DNA from: DATFVA01 sp963747755
Lineage (GTDB): Bacteria; Bacteroidota; Ignavibacteria; Ignavibacteriales; Ignavibacteriaceae
DNA: 64,000 nt
NCBI GenBank assembly: GCA_963747755.1
Contig: CAVVGK010000018.1
Location: 186,001-250,000, forward strand
Direction of reading: 5' to 3'
Under the pieces are notes generated by a model that worked only from the letters and a program-made list of their open reading frames with translations, had not been told where the DNA came from and did no database searches. Shown here in pieces: positions 16,174-23,958 of the stretch (positions within the stretch are counted from its first letter, which is position 1; each line of letters starts with the position of its first letter). A program made the position numbers and the translations under genes.

Positions 16174-17379
16174 TCATACTATGAAAAAAATTAAAAAAGA
16201 TAGCGCTATTCCTGTCAACACCACATAGAGTATATCTATTTTTAACAATAATGCAATCAGGGCTGCGGTACCAAGTAATATTTGAACCACGCCCCAATGC
16301 AAGGCTAAACCAAACTGAATAGTAACAGTAAACAACAATCCCACAAATGAACTTAACACTCCTATGATAACTTCATTGAATAATTTTTTAGTACGCAGTT
16401 TATCAAATACAGGTGTAATGGCGGTAAGAATCAGAAATGAAGGCAGGAACATACTGATTGTTCCGATTACCGCACCAGACCAATCATATAATAAATACCC
16501 TATGAAAGTAGCTGTTATTACAATAGGACCGGGAGTCACCTGTCCTAATGCAATCCCATTTAAAAAAGTCTGACTGTTCAATAAATGCCGGACATCTACA
16601 ATTTCATGGAACATAAGCGGAACAGACGCAAAACCGCCGCCATAAGCAAACAAATCAATTCTAAACATCAGTGTGGAAAAAACAAAAAGCTTTTTATTCA
16701 TAATGAACAGCACTAAAAGCAATAGTGCATAAACCAGCAGTATTATAAAAATATTCCTGATATATGACCTTGTTTTTTCTTCGCTTGCTGAAACCTGAAG
16801 TGAAGAAATATTTTTTGCACCCTGAGTTTTCGAAACATTATTCTTCATTCCGAGCAATATTCCCAAAGCAGCAGACAGTACAATTATTAAGATAGGATTC
16901 CACTTTAAACCAAATAATACAATCGAAAAAATTGTTATAAGTATCGACTTCCATTCCTTCAGGGTAACTTTTCCGAAAGAGATTGTTGCGTTGGCTACTA
17001 TAGCCACAATTATAGCCTGCAGGCAACTGAATACGAATACACTAATCGGATAATGTATTACCGATTCATAAACAGCAGCAATCAGAGTCATTAGCAAAAA
17101 AGCAGGGAGTCCGAAGCCGATGTAAGCAACAGCAGCGCCGGATATGCCGCGTTTTTTTAATCCCACATACGCTGCGGCCTGCATCGCAGTAGCGCCGGGG
17201 ATAATCTGACAAAGAGCTACCCCGTTTCCGAACGTTTCTTTATCGAGCCACTGTTTATCCTCGACAGCCATCTTGCGGATATAAACTATCATAGATGGTC
17301 CGCCATAGGCTGTTAGCCCGAGACGTAAAAAGGAAGAAAACAGTTTTAAAATAGAAGGTTGATTTTTTGTCATTAGCAT
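16174..17379 (-). CDS. chrA: Chromate transporter family protein, two-domain ChrA
   Basis: About 400 residues forming two homologous membrane halves, the long-chain CHR type. Each half has the family signatures: GLTAYGGPSMIVYIRKM and GVALCQIIPGATAMQAAAYVG in the first half, and LFAYGGGFASVPLMFHEIV and GIALGQVTPGPIVITATFIGY in the second. The family exports chromate by proton antiport; a role in arsenic-related anion handling is not shown. It is the last gene of the minus-strand island, starting 6 bases after ccdA stops. An upstream TTG and an alternative ATG at 17373 are also possible starts. Six bases is tight enough to expect cotranscription. Confidence 0.92.
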   Translation of the reverse strand: MLMTKNQPSILKLFSSFLRLGLTAYGGPSMIVYIRKMAVEDKQWLDKETFGNGVALCQIIPGATAMQAAAYVGLKKRGISGAAVAYIGFGLPAFLLMTLIAAVYESVIHYPISVFVFSCLQAIIVAIVANATISFGKVTLKEWKSILITIFSIVLFGLKWNPILIIVLSAALGILLGMKNNVSKTQGAKNISSLQVSASEEKTRSYIRNIFIILLVYALLLLVLFIMNKKLFVFSTLMFRIDLFAYGGGFASVPLMFHEIVDVRHLLNSQTFLNGIALGQVTPGPIVITATFIGYLLYDWSGAVIGTISMFLPSFLILTAITPVFDKLRTKKLFNEVIIGVLSSFVGLLFTVTIQFGLALHWGVVQILLGTAALIALLLKIDILYVVLTGIALSFLIFFIV

Positions 17380-17385
17380 CAATAA

Positions 17386-18087
17386 CTAATTAACAGTATA
17401 TACCAGGTATATTCCACCAATTATTACCAGAACACCGCAGGTTCGTCTGATCCATTTAATAGTTTTGGATCCTTCCGACCAATTAAGATATTTCTGCACT
17501 TTTCCGGTTAATGTACCTGCCCCTACAATTACACTGCAGTGGCCTATACCAAATGCAGCAAGCAGTATGATTGAAAAGATGTAATCTGTTTGAGCAGTAT
17601 GGAATACTACCCCCAGAACGGGTGCCATATAAGCAAATGTGCAGGGGCCAAGGGCCAGACCAAAAAGCAAACCAAGTATCAGTGCTGCAAATAATCCTTT
17701 TATCTTAGTTTGTTTCAAGGCTGCGCTGTTCCAATCGAATTTTATTATATCCAGAAGGTACAGTCCGACGATGAAGAAGATAAGTGCAACAAAGTAATTC
17801 CCGAAAGAGCCAAGATCTCCCATTAATCTTCCAAGTGACGCTGTAATAATTCCAATCAGAGCAATAGTGATTAATATGCCGATAGAAAAAACAAGTGAAA
17901 TGTTAAAAGTTCTTTTTACCGTAAGTTTACCCTGTGAACTAATGAAGCCCACTATCAGAGGAATACTGGAAAGATGACAAGGTGAAAGCAAAATGCTCAG
18001 TACACCCCAGCCGAGGGAGGCAAGCACAGCAGCCCAGGCCGCGCCCATCATAGCCTCGTATAAAGCGGTAAAAATCCCTTCAAACAT
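17386..18087 (-). CDS. ccdA: Cytochrome c biogenesis protein CcdA / DsbD-like thiol transporter
   Basis: 233-residue inner-membrane protein with six predicted helices. The motifs SPCHLSSIPLIVGF (near residue 36) and LGPCTFAYMAPVLGVVF (near 146) hold the two redox Cys that carry electrons across the membrane in the CcdA/DsbD family. Next to a signal-bearing thioredoxin (2 bases upstream in the transcript) it should deliver cytoplasmic reducing power to that thioredoxin. In this setting it probably supports thiol chemistry linked to metalloid stress rather than cytochrome maturation; this is inference from neighbours. Confidence 0.9.
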   Translation of the reverse strand: MFEGIFTALYEAMMGAAWAAVLASLGWGVLSILLSPCHLSSIPLIVGFISSQGKLTVKRTFNISLVFSIGILITIALIGIITASLGRLMGDLGSFGNYFVALIFFIVGLYLLDIIKFDWNSAALKQTKIKGLFAALILGLLFGLALGPCTFAYMAPVLGVVFHTAQTDYIFSIILLAAFGIGHCSVIVGAGTLTGKVQKYLNWSEGSKTIKWIRRTCGVLVIIGGIYLVYTVN

Positions 18088-18089
18088 TA

Positions 18090-18467
18090 TTAACCTTTCT
18101 GATCCTTTGGAGTTAATCCTTTAGTTTTAAGCAGTTTATCAATCTCTGCTTCAGGATAGAAGCCTTCATGGCGGAAAAACTCCTTACCGTTTTCATCTAA
18201 AAATACCTGTGTTGGAATCAGTTTAATTCCATACTTCTGTGCATACTTTTTCTGATTTTCTTTCCAGACATCATAGAAAATCACCTGTACCTGGTTTTCA
18301 TATTTTGCTTCAATAGCTTTCATTACCGGCTGCATCTGTTTGCAGGGGATGCAATTGACCGAACCCAGCTCTACAAATGTAACTTTAGGTTTTACTTCTT
18401 TTGATTGAGAATAAAAAAGTGCAGGAAGGAGCAGCATAATAAAAATTATATACTTCTTCATTTTCAA
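18090..18467 (-). CDS. Exported thioredoxin-family protein
   Basis: 125 residues with an N-terminal signal or anchor (MKMKKYIIFIMLLLPALFYS). The thioredoxin fold follows, with the active site CIPC in ELGSVNCIPCKQMQPVM and the cis-Pro in KLIPTQVFLDENG. The periplasmic location and adjacency to CcdA suggest it is the reduced partner of CcdA. Its start overlaps the stop of the upstream small thioredoxin by 4 bases, so translation is coupled. Confidence 0.92.
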   Translation of the reverse strand: MKMKKYIIFIMLLLPALFYSQSKEVKPKVTFVELGSVNCIPCKQMQPVMKAIEAKYENQVQVIFYDVWKENQKKYAQKYGIKLIPTQVFLDENGKEFFRHEGFYPEAEIDKLLKTKGLTPKDQKG

Positions 18468-18703
18468 TTTCCTTTCAGCCAGTTCAATATTTGATCATCT
18501 TTCGGAATGTTTCCGAAGCTTTTTACCTGTTCATTAATTACCAAGCCGGGGGTCATCATAATTCCATAATTTACTATTTCCTGAATATCAGTCACTTTTT
18601 CAACAACTGCATCAATATTATTTGCAGTGACGAGGTCTCTGACTTTTGTTTCCAGGTTCTGACATTTTTTGCAGCCCGAACCAAGTACTTTAACTGTAAT
18701 CAT
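18464..18703 (-). CDS. Small thioredoxin-like protein (thioredoxin_3 type)
   Basis: 79-residue cytoplasmic redox protein with the active site GSGCKKCQNLE (CKKC) at residues 8-18 and cis-Pro in GIMMTPGLVINEQV. Proteins of this kind are commonly encoded beside COG0701 permeases, as here. It probably shuttles electrons to or from metalloid-handling proteins, but a direct partner is not proven. Overlap of 4 bases with the downstream exported thioredoxin and 9 bases after the upstream gene point to a single transcript. Confidence 0.92.
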   Translation of the reverse strand: MITVKVLGSGCKKCQNLETKVRDLVTANNIDAVVEKVTDIQEIVNYGIMMTPGLVINEQVKSFGNIPKDDQILNWLKGN

Positions 18704-18712
18704 TTCTCCACC

Positions 18713-19336
18713 TTATAATATTTTAAGTGTATCGTTTAATTTTTCTGACATTTTTTCATCATATTCAATGAGTGACAGCAGCTTATTACTGCTGTCGAAA
18801 ACCAGCACGGAGGGTGCAAAGTAAGTTTCGTATTTTATCTGAAGATCGTTATTCCAGTAAGAATCTACTATCAGAAATGAATACGCATCATTTTCGCTTT
18901 TTAATGATAATATTTCTATAAGTTGCTTTCTGCACATCTCCATTGTGCAGTGGCAGGATATCGATGTGGTGAAAAGCAGAATTTTTGTTTTTGATGAATT
19001 GAAAAAATTCTGCTTGTTGTAAGAATAAATGGTCCTTTGAAGATGAAGGTACCAGTCGATGAACAGCACAAGTGATGAATCGGCATCTATATCTGCACGG
19101 TCATTATCATATTCGAGTAAGTGGGTCGCGAGACTATCGAAAGATGATCCCCCGCCTTCTCCCCGAACTAATAAATTTTTCAACTCACTAAATTCCGTTT
19201 CCGGAAGGATTTTATCCTGTGCAAGTGAAAGAAGAACTGAGGCGGCTTTATCATTTATTTCACCGGCAGCCTGCGGAAAGATCGGAAGGGCAATAAAAAG
19301 TGACAATAGTAAACTAAATGAGTAACTGTGTTTCAT
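18713..19336 (-). CDS. Secreted thioredoxin-like protein with CHCxxxxC site
   Basis: About 207 residues from ATG 19336, chosen because GGGGAGATTT lies immediately upstream. It has a signal peptide (MKHSYSFSLLLSLFIALPIF). A helical region occupies about 25-110. The C-terminal half looks thioredoxin-like: KILLFTTSISCHCTMEMCRK, then SFLIVDSYWNN and SVLVFDSSNKLLSLIEYD, which fit strands of that fold. The cysteine arrangement C-H-C-x4-C is not the normal CxxC and might bind a metal or metalloid. I do not recognise a named family. It lies in the island between the permease and the small thioredoxin. Confidence 0.6.
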   Translation of the reverse strand: MKHSYSFSLLLSLFIALPIFPQAAGEINDKAASVLLSLAQDKILPETEFSELKNLLVRGEGGGSSFDSLATHLLEYDNDRADIDADSSLVLFIDWYLHLQRTIYSYNKQNFFNSSKTKILLFTTSISCHCTMEMCRKQLIEILSLKSENDAYSFLIVDSYWNNDLQIKYETYFAPSVLVFDSSNKLLSLIEYDEKMSEKLNDTLKIL

Positions 19337-19417
19337 AAATCTCCCCAATAATTAATTTGGCTGAATTAACCGGAACTTTCTTTATAATACCTTTCGACGA
19401 ATGTATTCAGCATACCA

Positions 19418-20467
19418 TTAGTAGACCAGGTTGAACAAATAACCGACTATAATTATTCCTGCTGCAACAATACCTATAAATGCAAAGATCAAAGGCAGCT
19501 TTAATACTTTTTTTAGAATAATAGCTTCCGGAAATGACAGGCCAATAACCGACATCATAAATGCAAGCACGGTACCGAGCGATGCGCCTTTTTCAAGTAA
19601 TGCCTGAACAATCGGAATTATTCCCGCTGCGTTCGAATACATCGGGACACCCAGCATAACAGCAATCGGTACCGACCACCAGGCGCTTTTACCCATTAAA
19701 CCGGCCATAAAGTTTTCCGGTACGTAGCCGTGAATGCCTGCTCCTACGGCAATACCGATGATAATGTATATCCAGACCTTTCCTACTATTTCTTTAACAG
19801 CATCAGCACCGGAAGAAATTCTTTCAGAAAATGACGGCTTTTGTTCTTCCGAATTTATGTGACCGGCTTTTATTTTATAAACCCAGTCTTCAACAAATCT
19901 TTCTAATTTAAGTTTCCCGATTATGTAACCCGAAATCATTGCAATGACTAAACCGGTTGACATATACAGAACTGCGGTCTTCCATCCGAATAAACCGAAC
20001 AGGAGAACTACTGCAACTTCATTTATCATCGGGGCGGCTATAAGGAATGAAAAAGTTACTCCCAGAGGTACACCGCTTTCTACAAATCCGAGGAATAAAG
20101 GAATTGCCGAGCACGAACAAAACGGTGTAACAACACCAAGAAAGCTTGCTGAAACATTTCCTGCAAATAATTTTTTACCGCCAAGCATTTTGCGTGTCCG
20201 TTCGGGAGAAAAATACGTCCTGATTATTCCCACTACAAAAACAATTAATATTAAAAGAAGTAAAACCTTCGGTACTTCGAAAATAAAAAAGCTGATTGCA
20301 CTGGTTAAATGGGAATCTTTTGGAAGATTAATTAAATCGAATATTATCAAATCGGTGAGGTTCTGCAGATTTAAATAAAGAAGCAGCCATACAGGCAGAA
20401 GCAAAAAAGGGATTATGACTTTGCTATTATCATTTCTAATTGATTTAATTTCTATAAATGAATTCAT
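19418..20467 (-). CDS. COG0701 permease (ArsP-like)
   Basis: About 349 residues from ATG 20467, supported by AGGAGG about ten bases upstream; the frame opens earlier, at 20521, inside acr3. It has about eight to ten transmembrane helices. The signature FCSCSAIPLFLGFVESGVPLG with its Cys pair, and FLIAAPMINEVAVVLL, identify the permease family that includes ArsP, an exporter of trivalent organoarsenicals. Its position directly after acr3, in a cluster with arsM, which makes methylarsenicals, supports an ArsP role. A small thioredoxin two genes downstream is a common companion. Substrate is inference. Confidence 0.88.
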   Translation of the reverse strand: MNSFIEIKSIRNDNSKVIIPFLLLPVWLLLYLNLQNLTDLIIFDLINLPKDSHLTSAISFFIFEVPKVLLLLILIVFVVGIIRTYFSPERTRKMLGGKKLFAGNVSASFLGVVTPFCSCSAIPLFLGFVESGVPLGVTFSFLIAAPMINEVAVVLLFGLFGWKTAVLYMSTGLVIAMISGYIIGKLKLERFVEDWVYKIKAGHINSEEQKPSFSERISSGADAVKEIVGKVWIYIIIGIAVGAGIHGYVPENFMAGLMGKSAWWSVPIAVMLGVPMYSNAAGIIPIVQALLEKGASLGTVLAFMMSVIGLSFPEAIILKKVLKLPLIFAFIGIVAAGIIIVGYLFNLVY

Positions 20468-20480
20468 TTGAAACTTCCTC

Positions 20481-21563
20481 CTAGGGACAAACATCAGGAG
20501 ATTTAACCGTCCCCACTTCAACTACCTTGAAATATTTTTTCTGAAACCATAATGCGACGCTTACAAGACTTATTAACACAGGCACTTCCACAAGGGGACC
20601 AATAACGGCGGCAAAGGCTTCTCCTGAATTTATTCCGAATACTGCTACCGCAACTGCTATTGCAAGCTCAAAGTTATTGCTTGCCGCGGTAAATGACAGT
20701 GTAGCTGTTTTCGAATAATCGGCCCCGATTTTCCTTCCCATATAAAACGAAACGAAGAACATTATAACAAAATAGAAAACCAGCGGTATTGCTATTCTTA
20801 TAACATCAAGCGGTATTTTTACAATATATTCACCTTTAAGCGAGAACATTACAATTATTGTGAATAATAGGGCAATGAGCGTAATGGGCGAAATCTTCGG
20901 AATGAATTTTTGTTCATACCATTGTTTACTTTTCAGTTTAAGCAGCGTAAACCTGGTAATGATTCCGGCGACAAACGGAATTCCGAGATAAATAAAAACG
21001 CTTTCGGCAATCTGTCCTATTGTGATATCAACCTGGAATGTTTTTAATCCCATTGCTGATGGAAGCACTGTAAGAAACACATAAGCATATACCGAGAAAA
21101 ATAAAACCTGGAAGATTGAGTTAAAAGCTACCAGTCCTGCAGCATATTCTGTATCTCCTTTTGCAAGCTCATTCCACACAATAACCATCGCTATACACCT
21201 GGCAAGGCCTATCATAATTAATCCCGCCATGTATTCCGGGTAACCCCGCAGGAAAATTATTGCAAGTGCAAACATTAAAACAGGACCAATTATCCAGTTC
21301 TGGATCAGTGAAAGAGAAAGTACTTTCACATTTCTGAAAACATCACCAAGCTCTTCATATTTTACTTTTGCCAGGGGAGGGTACATCATCAAAATCAATC
21401 CGATCGCGATGGGAATGTTTGTCGTACCCGATTGAAATGTATTCCAGAAACCCACTATTCCGGGAAAGAGATATCCCGAAAAAACTCCGATAAACATTGC
21501 AAGAAATATCCACAATGTTAAATACCTGTCAAGGAAGGACAATTTTTTAGTAACCTCAGGCAT
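20481..21563 (-). CDS. acr3: Arsenite efflux transporter, ACR3 family
   Basis: 360 residues and ten predicted helices in the bile acid/ACR3 fold. Characteristic segments are GLIMIGLARCIAMVIVWNELAKGD, holding the conserved Cys of the arsenite path, and TLSFTAASNNFELAIAVAVA. It exports As(III), driven by the proton motive force. It starts 44 bases after arsC ends, so arsenate reduced by ArsC is passed to export by the same transcript. Its stop is 13 bases before the ArsP-like permease start. Confidence 0.95.
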   Translation of the reverse strand: MPEVTKKLSFLDRYLTLWIFLAMFIGVFSGYLFPGIVGFWNTFQSGTTNIPIAIGLILMMYPPLAKVKYEELGDVFRNVKVLSLSLIQNWIIGPVLMFALAIIFLRGYPEYMAGLIMIGLARCIAMVIVWNELAKGDTEYAAGLVAFNSIFQVLFFSVYAYVFLTVLPSAMGLKTFQVDITIGQIAESVFIYLGIPFVAGIITRFTLLKLKSKQWYEQKFIPKISPITLIALLFTIIVMFSLKGEYIVKIPLDVIRIAIPLVFYFVIMFFVSFYMGRKIGADYSKTATLSFTAASNNFELAIAVAVAVFGINSGEAFAAVIGPLVEVPVLISLVSVALWFQKKYFKVVEVGTVKSPDVCP

Positions 21564-21607
21564 AATAATTTTCTTCCGCCTCAGTTAGAAGTTCAGTCCC
21601 GATTACT

Positions 21608-22045
21608 TTACCCAATCTCGTCAGCCTTAATCGTTTCATTATAAAATTTATAAAACTCATTTTTGATTTGATCCCTTACTCTTCTGAATGTTGAAAGAAT
21701 CTCCTGTTCCGTCCCCTGTGCATCAGCCGGGTCCTCAAATCCTATGTGTAATTGTGCTCCAACCTTCCCGAAAAAAACAGGACAGGTTTCTTTTGCGTTA
21801 TCACAAACCGTAACCACATAATCAAAAGATTCATTCAGGAGTTGGTCAACATTCGAAGGACGGTTTTTACTTATATCTGTTCCTTCTTCCTGCATAACCT
21901 GGATTGCTTTCGGATGAACCCGGTCCGACGGGTTTGTGCCTGCAGAATGAACTTCTAATTCTGAATCAAAAGATTTCAGAAAACCTTCCGCCATCTGGCT
22001 GCGGCAAGAATTGCCTGTACATAATATGAGTATCTTTTTCTTCAT
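21608..22045 (-). CDS. arsC: Arsenate reductase, thioredoxin-coupled (LMW phosphatase type)
   Basis: About 145 residues from ATG 22045 (GAGAGAATAAGC upstream). The P-loop is CTGNSCRS at the N-terminus (MKKKILILCTGNSCRSQMAEG). The second and third redox Cys lie in YVVTVCDNAKETCPVF, as in Staphylococcus-type ArsC, which uses thioredoxin. It reduces As(V) to As(III). The presence of thioredoxin-like genes in the same operon fits this mechanism. It lies between arsR and acr3. Confidence 0.95.
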   Translation of the reverse strand: MKKKILILCTGNSCRSQMAEGFLKSFDSELEVHSAGTNPSDRVHPKAIQVMQEEGTDISKNRPSNVDQLLNESFDYVVTVCDNAKETCPVFFGKVGAQLHIGFEDPADAQGTEQEILSTFRRVRDQIKNEFYKFYNETIKADEIG

Positions 22046-22111
22046 GCTTATTCTCTCTCTTGTTTCCAATTAGATGCTTCGCTAATTGACGAACTATACC
22101 CTAAAAATTTT

Positions 22112-22453
22112 TTAACGGCTGCAAACTTCATAACGATTTACATTCTGAACTTTTTGTTTATCGCTGAGAATAGTCTGATCATCGGCAATCCAGAAGTCCA
22201 GGGTGGTGAGAATCGATGAGACCCTATCATCGGATGAATGCGGGTTTATTTTATAATTAACCCATTTCCCGTCCTTTTCCTCAATAATAAAACCAGTATC
22301 CCTCAGAATACTTAAATGCTTCGATACCGTAGAGGTTGCCAGCTGAAGAACTTCTGTAATTTCGCAGACACACAAAGGTTTTGACTGCAGCATCTTAAGG
22401 ATCCGCAGCCTGTTTGAATCTGAAAGAGCCTTGAACAACCTTGTTTTTTCCAT
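22112..22453 (-). CDS. arsR: ArsR/SmtB-family repressor (first gene of the arsC-acr3 operon)
   Basis: 113 residues with a winged helix. The metal-binding pair is in KPLCVCEITEVLQL (CVC in helix alpha-3), the classic As(III) site of ArsR. The recognition helix is ATSTVSKHLSILRDTGF. It should repress its own operon until As(III) binds. An inverted repeat at 22467-22486 just upstream is the likely operator. It precedes arsC by 66 bases. Confidence 0.93.
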   Translation of the reverse strand: MEKTRLFKALSDSNRLRILKMLQSKPLCVCEITEVLQLATSTVSKHLSILRDTGFIIEEKDGKWVNYKINPHSSDDRVSSILTTLDFWIADDQTILSDKQKVQNVNRYEVCSR

Positions 22454-22466
22454 AACCGTAAGTCTT

Positions 22467-22486
22467 ATTTCGTTAACTAACGAAAT
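22467..22486 (-). promoter_or_regulatory. Likely ArsR operator of the arsR-arsC-acr3 operon
   Basis: ATTTCGTT-N4-AACGAAAT, an 8+8 perfect inverted repeat 14 bases upstream of the arsR start codon. Position and symmetry match ArsR operators. Confidence 0.7.
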
Positions 22487-22503
22487 ATATATCTATAACA
22501 AAC

Positions 22504-22529
22504 GGGATGCAAATCAAAATTTGCATCCC
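22504..22529 (-). terminator. Hairpin terminator after arsM
   Basis: GGGATGCAAAT / ATTTGCATCCC with a 4-base loop, about ten bases after the arsM stop, followed on the minus strand by GTTTGTT. It separates the arsM operon from the arsR-arsC operon promoter immediately downstream. Confidence 0.65.
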
Positions 22530-22539
22530 CGGTTAATTA

Positions 22540-23352
22540 TCAGCTTTTATAACCGGTAACTGTAATACTAAAAACGCCCTGAAGGTTTGCCTTATATTCT
22601 TTGATCCCATCTGCTGAAAGATATTCTTTTAGTAATTCCTCAGGAAGATCTATTTTTTTTGTTTTTTTGATTTCAATATCGTTAAATCCGGCTTCTTTAA
22701 TTATTTGCAGATATTCATCCTGCTTCGATGCGCCGGAAACACAGCCGGCATACATTTCTGCAGACCTCTGTAGTTCTTCAGTCATCTCGCCCTGGATTAC
22801 GATATCAGAGACACAAAAATGTCCTTCTTTCTTCAGTATTCTGAAAATTTCGGAAAATGCCTTCCGTTTATCGGGGACAAGATTAAGGACACAGTTGCTT
22901 ACAACAACATCAGCAATATCATTTTTAAATGGCATCTGTTCAATATCTCCTAAATGAAACTCGACATTCTGAAAGCCTAACTTTATTTTATTAGAATTAG
23001 CTTTTTCAATCATCTCTTCCGTCATATCGAGTCCAATTACCCTACCCTCATCGCCTGTAATTGCTCTGGCAACGAATACGTCATTACCGGCGCCGCTGCC
23101 CAGATCAACAACCGTGTCTCCCTTTTTTATCCCGGCAAACTCAGTCGGCAACCCGCAGCCAAGTCCAAGATCCGCTTCCGGAATGTAGCCCTCAATATTC
23201 TCATATCCCTCTTTCATCACCGTATAGCCAGAAACGTCAATTTCTGTCGTCCCGCAGCAGGTGGGTCCGCAGCAGCCCGAACCCCGGGGAGCTTTAGCAA
23301 TATCGCTGTATTTATCTTTAACTACCTTCTTCAAATCATCTGCAGTTTTCAT
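22540..23352 (-). CDS. arsM: Arsenite S-adenosylmethionine methyltransferase
   Basis: 270 residues from ATG 23352, with AAGGAA upstream. The N-terminus carries a CC-rich motif GSGCCGPTCCG, followed by the SAM fold (VVDLGSGAGNDVFVARA). The Cys residues that bind As(III) are in LGLGCGLPTE, in VVSNCVLNLVPDK and in YAGCVSGA, in the order known for ArsM. The product is methylated arsenic, which the ArsP-like permease could export. One base separates its start from the stop of a 47-residue Cys-rich gene, so the two are translationally linked. Confidence 0.95.
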   Translation of the reverse strand: MKTADDLKKVVKDKYSDIAKAPRGSGCCGPTCCGTTEIDVSGYTVMKEGYENIEGYIPEADLGLGCGLPTEFAGIKKGDTVVDLGSGAGNDVFVARAITGDEGRVIGLDMTEEMIEKANSNKIKLGFQNVEFHLGDIEQMPFKNDIADVVVSNCVLNLVPDKRKAFSEIFRILKKEGHFCVSDIVIQGEMTEELQRSAEMYAGCVSGASKQDEYLQIIKEAGFNDIEIKKTKKIDLPEELLKEYLSADGIKEYKANLQGVFSITVTGYKS

Positions 23353-23353
23353 A

Positions 23354-23497
23354 TTAAATTTCCTTTTTAATGTTGTGTTTTTTCTTGTTTTTATCACTGC
23401 AGCAATTTGAGCCGCAGCAGCTTGAATTATTTTTGATATTTAAACTTTCGGCTATTTTAGCAAGGGATTCCTGTTTTATTGTTATTGGTTTTTGCAT
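23354..23497 (-). CDS. Small Cys-rich protein of the arsM operon (CCGSNCC)
   Basis: 47 residues: MQKPITIKQESLAKIAES opens it, followed by a helix-like part, then SSCCGSNCCSD and a very basic tail (KNKKKHNIKKEI). AGGA lies about nine bases upstream of ATG 23497. The gene starts 20 bases after the upstream arsR ends and stops 1 base before arsM. Its four Cys are spaced CCxxxCC, the same pattern as CCGPTCC at the N-terminus of the adjacent ArsM; the upstream ArsR also ends in GCC. It could be an As(III) buffer or donor for ArsM. I do not recognise a family; function is inference. Confidence 0.65.
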   Translation of the reverse strand: MQKPITIKQESLAKIAESLNIKNNSSCCGSNCCSDKNKKKHNIKKEI

Positions 23498-23517
23498 CTT
23501 TAATTCCTATTAAATAT

Positions 23518-23835
23518 TTAACAGCAGCCTATTTTGGTGAACATTTTATCAAGGGCAGTTTTAGCTTTCAATAGATTTTTGTCATTAATACAGTAGCAGA
23601 TCCGGATACCATCGATTTCACCCTTTATCAGGCCGACGCGTTTTAATTCCTTCAGATGCTGGGAAACAGTTGCCTGGGCCAGTGGCAGCAGGTCTACAAT
23701 ACTCCCAACCATGCAGGAATCCATATTCTTCAGAATTTTTAATATTCTTATCCTTGCAGGATGCGACAGTGCTTTGGCAACCTCTGAAAGCCAGATGTCT
23801 TCCTGTGTAAACTCTTCTTTTTTTGAAAATGCCAT
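23518..23835 (-). CDS. ArsR-family repressor of the arsM operon
   Basis: About 105 residues from ATG 23835, with GGAGAAATAAG directly upstream; the frame is open to 23889. Winged helix with ATVSQHLKELKRVGL as recognition helix. The CVC pair of the other ArsR is absent: the alpha-3 region reads SCMVGSIVDLLPLAQ with one Cys, while RICYCIN and the C-terminal KIGCC add four more. The As(III) site is therefore probably of a different ArsR subtype (C-terminal Cys). Operators lie just upstream at 23854-23879. It heads the arsR-mini protein-arsM unit. Confidence 0.88.
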   Translation of the reverse strand: MAFSKKEEFTQEDIWLSEVAKALSHPARIRILKILKNMDSCMVGSIVDLLPLAQATVSQHLKELKRVGLIKGEIDGIRICYCINDKNLLKAKTALDKMFTKIGCC

Positions 23836-23853
23836 CTTATTTCTCCAAACGTA

Positions 23854-23879
23854 TATCGTAAATATACGATACAGTATCG
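23854..23879 (-). promoter_or_regulatory. Overlapping palindromes, likely operator of the arsM operon
   Basis: TATCGTA-N4-TACGATA at 23854-23871 and CGATACAGTATCG at 23867-23879 overlap. They lie 18 bases upstream of the arsR start codon. The half-site CGATA differs from the ACGAAAT half-site of the other operator, so the two repressors probably do not cross-regulate. Confidence 0.65.
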
Positions 23880-23958
23880 GATTTGTCAAGGCCCTAAAAC
23901 ATAATCAGAGGAAAAATTGCCAGGTAAATGGCAGAGGTTTCATGTGTTACAAATGTCT

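Noticed and set aside
16174..23889. Transposon or integrative element carrying the arsenic genes
   Set aside because: No transposase, integrase, relaxase or terminal inverted repeats are seen. Only the flanking composite repeats suggest mobility, and these are reported separately.
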